Source of the DNA: JALZAA01 sp035316025
Lineage (GTDB): Bacteria > Actinomycetota > Acidimicrobiia > IMCC26256 > JACDBD01
DNA length: 64,000 bases
NCBI GenBank assembly: GCA_035316025.1
Contig: DATFXL010000070.1
Coordinates: 1 to 64,000 of the forward strand
Direction of reading: 5' to 3'
Shown: positions 51,902 to 62,757 of the stretch, one piece after another
How positions within the stretch are numbered: position 1 is the first letter of the stretch
How the letters are laid out: each line of letters opens with the position of its first letter
Program-made: the position numbers and the translations under genes
The notes under the pieces: model-generated
What the model was told of the DNA's origin: nothing
The model's input: the letters and a program-made list of their open reading frames with translations, nothing else
The model's database searches: none

Positions 51902-53116
51902 GTGGCGGGCTACTCGATCGTCCTGACGGTCGCGGCCGTCACCACGTTCCTGTTGACGTTCGTCGTGCGGCGGGTCGCCATCCGCATCGGCGCCGTCTCC
52001 ATCCCCCAGGGCCGCAGCGTCCATGAACGGGCCACCCCGACGCTCGGCGGCGCCGCCATGTTCGGCGGGTTCCTCGTGGCGATGGCGGTGGCGTCCCAGA
52101 TCCCTCAGTTCTCGGAGATGTTCAACGGCGCCACCGAGCCGCTCGGCCTCATGTTGGCGGCGGCGGTGATGTTCGTCGTCGGGTCGGTCGACGACCTCTG
52201 GGAGCGGAAGGGCGGCGTCTCGCCGCCGGCGAAGGTTGCCGGAATGGTGCTGTCGGGCAGCATCCTGTCGCTGCTCGGGGTGACGATGCTCTACTTCCGC
52301 GTCCCCTTCGCCCGGTACGACTACGTCGTCCTCTCGCCCGACCTCGCCCCCCTCGTCACTGTGCTGACGGTCGTGGTGCTGGCAAACGCCATCAACCTCA
52401 TCGATGGCCTCGACGGCCTCGCTGCCGGCATCGTCGCCATCGCCGGCAGCGCCTTCTTCTTGTACGCCGACCGTCTGTTCAAAGCCGGACTGCTCGAAGG
52501 GTCGAACATCGCCCCGCTCGTGGCCATCATCGCCGTCGGCGTCTGCGTCGGATTCCTCCCGCACAACATCAACCCGGCCAAGATCATCATGGGCGATGCC
52601 GGGTCGCTGTTCCTCGGCTTGCTCATGGCGACAACGACGATCACCGTCGGGGGCCGTACGGCCGACCAGTTCAGCGGTCAGACCTACTTCTTCTTCGCTC
52701 CGCTCTTCATCCCGATCGTCATCCTCGGGATCCCGATCGTCGACACGGTGTTCTCGTTCTTCCGCCGCGTGTACCGGCGCACCGCCTTCCACGTTGCCGA
52801 CAAGGACCATCTCCACCACCGGCTCATGCGCCTCGGGCACACCACCCGCCGGACGGTGGTGATCCTGTGGCTGTGGACGGCGCTGTTGTCCGCCGTCGTT
52901 CTGCTCCCCACGTACACGAACCGGGGCAACGCCATCGTCCCGCTCGGCGTGGCCGCGCTCGGTCTCCTTCTCTATGTCGTGTTCCATCCCGGAGTCCGGT
53001 CGGCCCGGGATCTGAAGGAGGTCGAAGCCGCCGAGACGGCCGGAGCCGGCGACGAGGTCGTCGACCTGGTCGCCCGCCGCGAGCAACAGCGGCAGGAAGA
53101 AGGCTCGGGCACCTGA
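51902..53116 (+). CDS. wecA: Polyprenyl-phosphate N-acetylhexosamine-1-phosphate transferase (WecA/TagO type)
   Basis: The 404-residue membrane protein has about eleven helices and MraY/WecA-family motifs: GRSVHERATPTLGG near the start, VDDLWERKGG (Asp pair), NAINLIDGLDGLAAG (Mg-binding Asp) and MGDAGSLFLG, then a basic HLHHRLMRLGH loop typical of WecA. It loads a sugar 1-phosphate onto decaprenyl or undecaprenyl phosphate to begin linker or polysaccharide synthesis. GTG start at 51902. It stands just before the ATP synthase operon, as rfe (Rv1302) does in M. tuberculosis. Confidence 0.9.
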   Translation: MAGYSIVLTVAAVTTFLLTFVVRRVAIRIGAVSIPQGRSVHERATPTLGGAAMFGGFLVAMAVASQIPQFSEMFNGATEPLGLMLAAAVMFVVGSVDDLWERKGGVSPPAKVAGMVLSGSILSLLGVTMLYFRVPFARYDYVVLSPDLAPLVTVLTVVVLANAINLIDGLDGLAAGIVAIAGSAFFLYADRLFKAGLLEGSNIAPLVAIIAVGVCVGFLPHNINPAKIIMGDAGSLFLGLLMATTTITVGGRTADQFSGQTYFFFAPLFIPIVILGIPIVDTVFSFFRRVYRRTAFHVADKDHLHHRLMRLGHTTRRTVVILWLWTALLSAVVLLPTYTNRGNAIVPLGVAALGLLLYVVFHPGVRSARDLKEVEAAETAGAGDEVVDLVARREQQRQEEGSGT

Positions 53117-53161
53117 CGAGCCCGCTGGCCTCGCCGGCGGCCTTCGGGCGAGACTCCAGAT

Positions 53162-53207
53162 TTGACGCCCTCCTCGGGCGCCAAGTACATTGTGATTACA
53201 TTCACAA
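53162..53207 (+). promoter_or_regulatory. ATP synthase operon promoter with CRP-type palindrome
   Basis: A -35 TTGACG (53162-53167), an 18-bp spacer and a -10 TACATT (53186-53191) precede the operon. TTGTGA-TTACAT-TCACAA (53190-53207) is a perfect match to the CRP/FNR-family site TGTGA-N6-TCACA. Its centre, 53198.5, falls on the expected start site, a position where binding would repress. Confidence 0.75.
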
Positions 53208-53233
53208 GCTCACCGCGAGCGGAGCGAGTGGTC

Positions 53234-53527
53234 GTGACGGCACAACCGGGGGCTGAGGGGCGTCGCAGGGTGCCCTGGGCCGAGCGACAGGCCATGAACC
53301 GTGGGTTCGGCGAGGCGCTGGCGCAGGCGTTCGAGTTCGCGGCGATCCCGACCCTGTTCGCGGCCTTCGGCTGGTGGCTCGACGACCGACTGGGCACCTC
53401 CCCGGCGTTCCTCGTGGCGCTGGCTGTGTTCGGGTTCGTGGGCGTGTGCCTCCGCACGATGTTCTTCTATTTGGCCAAGACGCAGAAGGAAGAGGAGGGC
53501 AAGCCGTGGACCCGGCGCCCCCGGTAG
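53234..53527 (+). CDS. atpZ: AtpZ/AtpI-type small membrane protein of the ATP synthase operon
   Basis: The 97-residue protein has two membrane helices (about 35-55 and 62-85) joined by WWLDDRLGTSPAF, the pattern of the ATPase gene1/AtpZ family, which together with AtpI is linked to magnesium supply and c-ring assembly. GTG at 53234 is chosen because GGAG (53221-53224) lies nine bases before it; GTG at 53228 is possible. It overlaps the next gene by 22 bases. Confidence 0.75.
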   Translation: MTAQPGAEGRRRVPWAERQAMNRGFGEALAQAFEFAAIPTLFAAFGWWLDDRLGTSPAFLVALAVFGFVGVCLRTMFFYLAKTQKEEEGKPWTRRPR

Positions 53528-53951
53528 AGCGACGGATCGCGACCGACCTCGTCCGTCGCGGGCTGATGGTCGCTCCCGCGATCGTTCTCGTCGCCGGTCT
53601 GGCTCGGGGAGTGGACGGAGCGGCCAGCGCCGCCCTCGGTCTCGGTGTCCTCGTCCTGAACTTCTTCGCCTCCGCGGCCATGCTCGAGTGGGGAGCGCGC
53701 CGCGGGGGCAACACGCTCTTTGCCGTCGCGCTCGGCGGCTTCCTCCTCCGGATGGTGTCGATCCTCGTCGTGATCCTCGCCGCCCGGGCGCTGTTCGGAT
53801 GGGTCGACGTCGTCGTCCTGGCCTTGACACTGTTCGTCACCCATCTCGGGCTCCTGTTCTGGGAGCTACGCTCCGTCAGCTTCTCGCTCGCCTCTCCCGG
53901 GCTGCAGCGTGATCGTCCCACCCCCGTGAGCGCACGAAAGGAAGCCGCGCC

Positions 53952-53955
<4 letters not shown>
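53506..53955 (+). CDS. atpI: ATP synthase subunit I
   Basis: The 149-residue protein has four hydrophobic segments (about residues 15-32, 38-58, 70-92 and 95-117) and fits the ATP synthase I family that assists assembly of the c ring. GTG at 53506 has GAGGAGGG just upstream, inside the preceding gene. Its stop overlaps the atpB start by GTGA. Identity rests on topology and position more than on sequence motifs. Confidence 0.7.
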
Positions 53956-54996
<1,041 letters not shown>

Positions 54997-55004
54997 GAGT
55001 CACC

Positions 55005-55688
55005 ATGCGGATCCGAGTCTTTTTCGCCGCCGCCGCGATCGCCCTCGCGGGCGTCGTCGTCACGCCCGCGATCGCTCAGGCCAAGGTCCAGGCCAAGCCG
55101 GCGGGCTCCGCGGAGGAGGACTGCATCAAGCTCCTCGAGGAAGGCAAGAAGATCGACGACTGCCAGAAGGCGCCGAGCCTGATCCTCCCGGAGACGAACG
55201 AGATCGTCTGGGGTGGGCTCGCGTTCGTGGTGCTCCTCGTGCTCATGTGGAAGTTCGCGCTTCCTCCGGTCCGGAACATGATGAAGCAGCGCGAGGACCG
55301 CATCCGCGACGACCTCGAGCGGGCGGAGCACGCGCGCACCGAGGCCGAGGAGGAGCTCGCCAACTACCGCCGGCAGGTCGCCGACGCCCGCAGCGATGCG
55401 TCGCGCATCCTCGAGGAGGCGCGCGAGTCCGCCGACGAGGTGAAGCGCCAGATCCAGGCGCAGGCCGAGGCGGAAGCGGCCGAGATCCGCAGCCGGGCCC
55501 AGGAGGACATCCGGTTCGCGGCCGACCGCGCCCAGGCCGACCTCCAGCACCGGGTCGCGGAGCTGTCGATCGAGCTCGCCGAGAAGATCGTCGAGCGCAA
55601 CCTCGATCGCGACACGCAGCTCGCGCTCGTCGAGAGCTATATCGGCCAGGTCGCCAGCGGCAACGGAAGCGGAAACGGGAGCCGGTAA
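55005..55688 (+). CDS. atpF: ATP synthase Fo subunit b with N-terminal signal-like extension
   Basis: The 227-residue subunit b has its single membrane helix at about residues 67-84 and a long charged coiled coil after it (KQREDRIRDDLERAEHAR, through QADLQHRVAELSIELAEKIV). Unusually, the helix is preceded by about 65 residues: a signal-peptide-like start (MRIRVFFAAAAIALAGVVV, ending near AIAQA) and an outward-facing segment with Cys40 and Cys53. Subunit b normally begins close to its membrane helix. A glycine/serine tail ends the protein. The subunit is separate from delta, unlike the fused atpFH of mycobacteria. Confidence 0.93.
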   Translation: MRIRVFFAAAAIALAGVVVTPAIAQAKVQAKPAGSAEEDCIKLLEEGKKIDDCQKAPSLILPETNEIVWGGLAFVVLLVLMWKFALPPVRNMMKQREDRIRDDLERAEHARTEAEEELANYRRQVADARSDASRILEEARESADEVKRQIQAQAEAEAAEIRSRAQEDIRFAADRAQADLQHRVAELSIELAEKIVERNLDRDTQLALVESYIGQVASGNGSGNGSR

Positions 55689-55693
55689 CAGGC

Positions 55694-56224
55694 ATGGCCG
55701 AGTCCGAACGCGTCGAGGCGTACGCGCAGGCGTTCTACCGGATCGCCCGGGCCGAACAGCAGGGGACCGCGGTCGAGGACGACCTCTTCCGCTTCGCGCG
55801 CGCTCTCGAAGCCAACGACGAGCTGCGAGGCGTGCTCGGCGACCCGTCCCTCCCCGCCGAACGACGGATCGCCGTCGTCGAGGAGCTCATGGGCGGGGTC
55901 GCGATGCCCGTGAGCGTGGGGCTGGTGTCGATGGTCGTCGGCTCCGAGCGGGCGGGCGAGCTGCCGGCCGTCGTCGACCGGTTCCTCGACCTGTCGGCCG
56001 CAGAACGCCGCCACGACGTGGCGGAGGTCCGGGCCGCCATGCCGCTCGACGACCGGCTTCGCCAGCGTCTGGCGAAGGCGCTCAGCGACGCCACCGGCAA
56101 GGAAGTCGAGGTGAAGGTGGTCGTCGATCCCAGCGTGCTCGGCGGGATCGTCGCCCGGATCGGCGACACCGTCATCGACGGGACCGTGCGCCACCGGTTG
56201 GAGCAACTCAAGGAACGAATCTGA
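55694..56224 (+). CDS. atpH: ATP synthase F1 subunit delta
   Basis: The 176-residue delta subunit joins the peripheral stalk to the top of F1. It has the N-terminal helical bundle (VEAYAQAFYRIARAEQ) and the C-terminal DPSVLGGIVARIGDTVIDGTVRHRL (cut as VLGGIVARIGDTVIDGTV), the OSCP signature. The ATG at 55694 gives the family length. It begins six bases after atpF with only a weak Shine-Dalgarno sequence. Confidence 0.94.
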   Translation: MAESERVEAYAQAFYRIARAEQQGTAVEDDLFRFARALEANDELRGVLGDPSLPAERRIAVVEELMGGVAMPVSVGLVSMVVGSERAGELPAVVDRFLDLSAAERRHDVAEVRAAMPLDDRLRQRLAKALSDATGKEVEVKVVVDPSVLGGIVARIGDTVIDGTVRHRLEQLKERI

Positions 56225-56250
56225 CGGGATGAACGGAAAGTACGCATCGC

Positions 56251-57846
56251 ATGGCTGAGCTGTCCATCAACGCCGACCAGATCGCAGAGGCGCTGCGCAA
56301 GCACGTCGGCGGCTTCCAGGCCGAGGTCGAGAAGGCGCGCGTCGGGCGAGTCCTCGAAGTCGGTGACGGAATCGCCCGCGTCTCGGGCCTGCCCGACACG
56401 GCCGTCAACGAGCTGCTCGAGTTCGAGGGCGGCACGCTCGGGCTGGCGCTGAACCTCGACGAGGACTCGATCGGCGCCGTCGTTCTCGGTGAGGCGGACG
56501 AGGTCGAAGAGGGCGACACCGTGCAGGAGACGGGCCGGATCCTGTCCGTCCCCGTCGGCGACGTGATGCTCGGCCGCGTCGTGAACTCGCTCGGCCAGCC
56601 GATCGACGGCAAGGGCCCGATCAGCACCGACGCGTACCGGCGGCTCGAGATCCAGGCCCCGGGCATCGTCGCCCGCCGTCCGGTCCACGAGCCGTTGCAG
56701 AGCGGCATCAAGGCCATCGACGCGATGACGCCCGTCGGCCGGGGTCAGCGCGAGCTGATCATCGGTGACCGCAAGACGGGGAAGACCACGGTGGCGGTCG
56801 ACACGATCCTGAACCAGCGCGGCCAGGGCGTGAAGTGCATCTACGTCGCCGTGGGCCAGAAGGGCTCCACGGTCGCCCAGACCGTGGCGACCCTCGAGTC
56901 GCACGGGGCGATGGAGTACACGGTCGTGGTCAACGCACCCGCCGCCGACCCGTCGGTGTTCAAGTACCTGGCGCCGTACGCGGGCTGTGCCATGGGCCAG
57001 CACTGGATGGATAACGGCGAGGCGGCGCTCGTCGTGTACGACGACCTGTCGAAGCAGGCTGAGGCGTACCGCCAGCTGTCACTGCTGCTGCGCCGCCCGC
57101 CCGGTCGCGAGGCGTATCCGGGCGACGTCTTCTACCTCCACTCCCGTCTGCTCGAGCGCGCGGCCAAGCTCGACGACCAGCGCGGCGGCGGCTCCCTCAC
57201 GGCGTTGCCGATCATCGAGACGAAAGCCGGTGACATCTCGGCGTACATCCCGACGAACGTGATCTCGATCACCGACGGCCAGATCTATCTGATCGACGAC
57301 CTCTTCAAGGCGGGAGTCCGGCCGGCTGTCGACGTCGGCATCTCGGTGTCACGGGTCGGCGGCGACGCCCAGATCAAGGCGATGAAGTCCGTCGCCGGGA
57401 CGTTGAAGATCGACCTGGCCCAGTTCCGCGACTTGGAGGCCTTCGCCACCTTCGGCTCGGAGCTCGACCGCGTTTCGCAGGCGCAGCTCGACCGGGGCCA
57501 CCGCCTGACCGAGTTGTTGAAGCAGCCCCTGCACTCGCCGTTGCCGGTCGAGCTCCAGGTGGTGTCGATCTTCGTCGGGACGCAGGGGTACCTCGACGAC
57601 CTGCCGGTCGAAGACGTCCGGCGCTTCGAGAGCGAGCTCCACGACTACGTCCGGACGCGCCACTCCGACCTGCTGGCCGAGATCCGCGACACGGGGCAGA
57701 TGCCCGAGGAGGCGCGGCTCAAGGAGGCGGTGGAGGAGTTCAAGTCGATGTTCCAGCCGTCCGACGCGTCCGAGGCGACGATGGAAGCGCTCGAGGGGGA
57801 ACCGGTCCCGGATCCCGAATCCGAGAAGACGCTGGCGACGGAGTGA
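56251..57846 (+). CDS. atpA: ATP synthase F1 subunit alpha
   Basis: The 531-residue non-catalytic nucleotide-binding subunit has the P-loop GDRKTGKTT, the domain-opening [12 protein letters not shown] and the late [10 protein letters not shown] region with the arginine finger. The C-terminal tail of about 30 acidic residues extends past the usual end, as in several Actinobacteria. Confidence 0.97.
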   Translation: MAELSINADQIAEALRKHVGGFQAEVEKARVGRVLEVGDGIARVSGLPDTAVNELLEFEGGTLGLALNLDEDSIGAVVLGEADEVEEGDTVQETGRILSVPVGDVMLGRVVNSLGQPIDGKGPISTDAYRRLEIQAPGIVARRPVHEPLQSGIKAIDAMTPVGRGQRELIIGDRKTGKTTVAVDTILNQRGQGVKCIYVAVGQKGSTVAQTVATLESHGAMEYTVVVNAPAADPSVFKYLAPYAGCAMGQHWMDNGEAALVVYDDLSKQAEAYRQLSLLLRRPPGREAYPGDVFYLHSRLLERAAKLDDQRGGGSLTALPIIETKAGDISAYIPTNVISITDGQIYLIDDLFKAGVRPAVDVGISVSRVGGDAQIKAMKSVAGTLKIDLAQFRDLEAFATFGSELDRVSQAQLDRGHRLTELLKQPLHSPLPVELQVVSIFVGTQGYLDDLPVEDVRRFESELHDYVRTRHSDLLAEIRDTGQMPEEARLKEAVEEFKSMFQPSDASEATMEALEGEPVPDPESEKTLATE

Positions 57847-57866
57847 ACGAAGGGCCGAGGTAGCGG

Positions 57867-58838
57867 ATGGCGGGCGGTCAGGAGCGAACCCTCCGGCGGC
57901 GCATTCGAAGCGTCCAGTCCACCAAGAAGATCACGCGGGCGATGGAGCTCATCTCCGCCAGCCGCATCGTACGCGCGCAGGCGCGGGTCGAGGCGGCGGT
58001 CCCGTACAGCGAGCAGATCACCGAGGTTGTCCACGACATCGCCGACGCCGGCGGCGCTGTCGAGAGCCCGCTCCTCGTTCCCCGGCCCGAGACGCGACGT
58101 GTGGCGCACATCGTGGTCGCCGCCGACCGGGGCCTGTGCGGTGCGTACAACTCGTCGATCCTGCGCGCCGCCGAGGGGGAGATCCAGGAGCACCGAGAGC
58201 TGGGGCGCGAGTCCGTCCTGTACGTGGTGGGCCGCAAGGGCGAGAGCTACTTCCGGTTCCGCAACCACCCGACGGCGGCGACGTTCACCGGGTTCAGCGA
58301 CCAGCCCTCGTACGAGGACGCGCGCGTCATCGCCGGGGCCGTCGCTGGTCCCTTCCTGGCCGGCGAGATCGACCTGGTGCAGGTCATCTACACCCGGTTC
58401 GTCACGGTGGGCTTCCAGGAGGTCGTCGTGCGGCCGTTGATGCCCCTCGACGTCGAGACCCTGAGCGGCGAGGAGGAGGAGCGCCGGGTCGACCAGGACG
58501 GCCCAGGCGCGCGTGCCGCATACGAGTTCGAGCCCGGTCCGGAGGCGATCCTCGAGCGCCTCCTCCCGCGCTACGTCGAAGCGCGCGTGTTCGCCGCACT
58601 GCTGAACGCCGCCGCGTCCGAGCACGCCGCCCGTCAGCGGGCGATGAAGGCGGCGACCGACAATGCCGACGAGCTCATCGTCGGTCTCACACGCGTGATG
58701 AACCGGGCCCGCCAGGACGCCATCACCACCGAGATCACGGAGATCGTGGGCGGCGCCGAGGCGCTCCGTCAGCTCGGCGGGCAGGGAGGCGAGGAGCCCT
58801 TCGGCGAGGACCTGCGGGTCCGCGCCTACGCAGAATGA
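57867..58838 (+). CDS. atpG: ATP synthase F1 subunit gamma
   Basis: The 323-residue rotor shaft has the conserved N-terminal coiled coil (RRRIRSVQSTKKITRAMELIS, cut as SVQSTKKITRAMELIS), the DRGLCGAYNSSI motif and the C-terminal helix with EHAARQRAMKAATDNA. An insert around residues 195-225 (SGEEEERRVDQDGPGAR) makes it longer than the E. coli subunit; mycobacterial gamma also carries an insert, though at another place. Confidence 0.96.
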   Translation: MAGGQERTLRRRIRSVQSTKKITRAMELISASRIVRAQARVEAAVPYSEQITEVVHDIADAGGAVESPLLVPRPETRRVAHIVVAADRGLCGAYNSSILRAAEGEIQEHRELGRESVLYVVGRKGESYFRFRNHPTAATFTGFSDQPSYEDARVIAGAVAGPFLAGEIDLVQVIYTRFVTVGFQEVVVRPLMPLDVETLSGEEEERRVDQDGPGARAAYEFEPGPEAILERLLPRYVEARVFAALLNAAASEHAARQRAMKAATDNADELIVGLTRVMNRARQDAITTEITEIVGGAEALRQLGGQGGEEPFGEDLRVRAYAE

Positions 58839-60326
<1,488 letters not shown>

Positions 60327-60330
60327 ACGG

Positions 60331-60732
60331 GTGCCGCTCACCGTCGACGTCGTCTCGCCCGAGCGGGTCCTCTACACCGGCGAAGCCGACATGGTCGTGT
60401 GCCGCACCTCGGAGGGCGAGATCGCGTTTCTCCCCGGTCACGCGCCATTCCTCGGCGCGCTGGGGATCGGCGTGGTGCGAAGCCTGCTTCCGCGTGAGGG
60501 CGAGCAGGCCGTCGCCGTGCACGGTGGCTTCGTCGAGGTGTCGAACGACCATGTGATCGTCCTCTCCGACGTGGCCGAGCTCGCCGAGAGCATCGATGTC
60601 GATCGTGCCCGCCGCGCAAAGCAGCGGGCGGAAGACCGACTGAACGCCGATCCCGACGCCGAGGACGCCCAAGCGGCGTTGCTGCGCGCGAACACCCGTC
60701 TCGAAGTGGCGGGGGCGGCCGAGCACGCCTAG
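60331..60732 (+). CDS. atpC: ATP synthase F1 subunit epsilon
   Basis: The 133-residue subunit has the N-terminal beta-sandwich (VDVVSPERVLYTGEADMVV, HAPFLGALGIGVV, AVHGGFVEVSNDHVIVLSD) and a C-terminal two-helix domain that regulates ATP hydrolysis (RARRAKQRAEDRL). GTG start at 60331. It ends the operon. Confidence 0.94.
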   Translation: MPLTVDVVSPERVLYTGEADMVVCRTSEGEIAFLPGHAPFLGALGIGVVRSLLPREGEQAVAVHGGFVEVSNDHVIVLSDVAELAESIDVDRARRAKQRAEDRLNADPDAEDAQAALLRANTRLEVAGAAEHA

Positions 60733-60772
60733 CCGCCTCTCCGGCGATCGTCGCGCCGCGTACCGTTTCGCC

Positions 60773-61678
60773 GTGCGCCGGCTCCCTCCGCTGATGGTCG
60801 CGATCACGCTCGTCGTCGCGTTGTGGGGCGGCGACGCGTTCGCCGCCGATCGGCGCGACCTCAGCGCCTACCGCGGGCTCGGGACGTGGGTGGACGTCTT
60901 CGACTACGTGCCCGCGTTCCAGAGAGCGGGAGACACGCCGGCGGTCACGACGGCGAGTTTCGACGACATGGCCCGTCTCGGCGTGAAGACCGTCTACCTA
61001 CAGGCCGCGCAGGACGACGAACGTTCACCGGGCGACACGATCGACCCGAAGCTGTTGGGCCGCATGCTGCAAGCCGCGCACAAGGCCGACCTGCGCGTCG
61101 TCGCGTGGTACCTGCCCCACTTCTCCGACGTGAACGCGGACCTGCGGCGTCTGCGCGCCCTGATGTCGTTCAAGTCCAACGGCCAACAGTTCGACGGCGT
61201 CGCCGTCGACATCGAGTACAACCGCGACGTCACCGACACCAACGATCGCAACACCGCGCTCATCGATCTCTCGAGACGCCTGCGCCGCGCCGCCGACGAC
61301 CGTCCCGTGGGCGCGATCGTGCTCGAGCCGGTGTTCCTCGAGGTCGTCAGTCCCGACTATTGGCCCCAGTTCCCATGGCGGAGGTTGTCCTCGCTGTACG
61401 ACGTGTGGCTGCCGACGTCGTACTGGACGAACCGCAGCGCCGACTCGGGCTACAAGGAAGGCTTCAAGTACACGGACGAGAACATCCGCGGGCTCCGCGA
61501 GAACCTCGGGGACAAGAACGCCCCTGTTCACGCCGTGGGCGGGATCGCGGACTCCGCGCTCCCCAAGGACGAGGCGGGATTCCTGCGCGCCGCCAAGAAG
61601 GACCGCGCTATCGGTTGGTCGATGTACGACTACAACACCACGGTCAGCTCGGCCTGGCCCACCCTCCGGAAGGGCTAA
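60773..61678 (+). CDS. Secreted TIM-barrel protein, putative glycoside hydrolase
   Basis: The 301-residue protein starts with a signal peptide ([22 protein letters not shown], cut as [18 protein letters not shown]). The mature part reads as a barrel: [45 protein letters not shown] with acidic residues at a strand end, [10 protein letters not shown] and [10 protein letters not shown]. This resembles putative glycoside hydrolase families of DUF4015 type, but catalytic residues cannot be assigned surely. GTG start at 60773, six bases after TACCGT (60761-60766), suggests its own leaderless transcript. Its stop overlaps that of glpX (CTAA). Confidence 0.7.
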   Translation: MRRLPPLMVAITLVVALWGGDAFAADRRDLSAYRGLGTWVDVFDYVPAFQRAGDTPAVTTASFDDMARLGVKTVYLQAAQDDERSPGDTIDPKLLGRMLQAAHKADLRVVAWYLPHFSDVNADLRRLRALMSFKSNGQQFDGVAVDIEYNRDVTDTNDRNTALIDLSRRLRRAADDRPVGAIVLEPVFLEVVSPDYWPQFPWRRLSSLYDVWLPTSYWTNRSADSGYKEGFKYTDENIRGLRENLGDKNAPVHAVGGIADSALPKDEAGFLRAAKKDRAIGWSMYDYNTTVSSAWPTLRKG

Positions 61679-62664
61679 TCGAACTTGACCGACGAATAGC
61701 GCATGAGCTTGTGCCACCGGTGGCGGGAGTCGATGGTGCGGATCGTGCCCGACTTCGACCGCATCACCAACGAGTGCGTCCGGGCGCCGTCACCGAAGTA
61801 CCGGACGCCGCGGAGCAACTCACCGTCGGTCACGCCGGTGGCAGAGAAGAACACGTCATCGCCCGAGACGAGGTCGTCGGTGGTGAGCACCCGGGTGAGG
61901 TCGTAACCGGCCTCGGTCGCGGCGCGGCGCTCGTGGTCGTTGCGCGGCCAGAGCCGGCCCTGGATGGCGCCGCCCAGGCACTTCAACGCGCACGCGGCGA
62001 TGACCCCCTCGGGGGTGCCGCCGATGCCGAAGAGGATGTTGGCGCCGCTCTCGGACCAGGCGGTCGAGATCGCGCCGGCGACGTCCCCGTCGGGGATGAG
62101 CCGGATGCGGGCGCCGGCCTCGCGGCACTCCTTGATGATGTCGGCATGCCGGTCCCGGTCGAGGATCACCGCGGTGACGTCATCGACGTCCTCACCCAGT
62201 GCCTTGGCGACGGCCTGCAGGTTGTGTGTGACAGAGGCGTCGAGGTCGATCGCCTCGGCCGCCTCCGGCCCGACGGCGATCTTTTCCATGTAGACGCACG
62301 GCCCGGGATCGAACATGGTCCCCCGCTCCGACAACGCGATCACCGCGATCGCGTTCGGACGGCCGAGGGCGGTGAGGGTGGTGCCGTCGATCGGATCGAC
62401 GGCGATGTCGCACCCGGGTCCGCCCGCCCCGATCTGCTCGCCGTTGTAGAGCATCGGCGCCTCGTCCTTTTCGCCCTCGCCGATGACGACGATGCCGTCC
62501 ATCGAGACGTTGTTCACGACGAGCCGCATGGCGTCGACGGCGGCCTGGTCGGCGGCTTCCTTGTCGCCCCGGCCCATCCACCGCCCGGCGGCGAGTGCCG
62601 CCGCCTCCGTGACTCGAGCCAGCTCCATGGCCAGGTTGCGATCAGGGGCCTGCGCCTGCTCCAT
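61675..62664 (-). CDS. glpX: Fructose-1,6-bisphosphatase, class II
   Basis: The 329-residue enzyme hydrolyses fructose 1,6-bisphosphate in gluconeogenesis. [16 protein letters not shown] and the metal motif DPIDGTT, then [18 protein letters not shown], identify the GlpX type, the essential fructose-bisphosphatase of mycobacteria. TACAGT (62676-62671, minus strand) lies six bases before the ATG, so the mRNA is probably leaderless. Confidence 0.96.
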   Translation of the reverse strand: MEQAQAPDRNLAMELARVTEAAALAAGRWMGRGDKEAADQAAVDAMRLVVNNVSMDGIVVIGEGEKDEAPMLYNGEQIGAGGPGCDIAVDPIDGTTLTALGRPNAIAVIALSERGTMFDPGPCVYMEKIAVGPEAAEAIDLDASVTHNLQAVAKALGEDVDDVTAVILDRDRHADIIKECREAGARIRLIPDGDVAGAISTAWSESGANILFGIGGTPEGVIAACALKCLGGAIQGRLWPRNDHERRAATEAGYDLTRVLTTDDLVSGDDVFFSATGVTDGELLRGVRYFGDGARTHSLVMRSKSGTIRTIDSRHRWHKLMRYSSVKFD

Positions 62665-62680
62665 CTGGGGACTGTACCCG

Positions 62681-62692
62681 GGAACGTGTTCC
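62681..62692. promoter_or_regulatory. Palindrome in the glpX/mutase divergent promoter region
   Basis: GGAACGTGTTCC has perfect 5-bp arms around GT and lies in the stretch between the expected -35 and -10 of glpX, 66 bp from the divergent mutase start. It could be an operator for either gene. No regulator is encoded beside it. Confidence 0.35.
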
Positions 62693-62757
62693 AGAAGGGA
62701 CGGTGTCCGAGTACCGCACCCGCGATCCCACCAACCGCGGGCGGTACCGTGGGCGCG

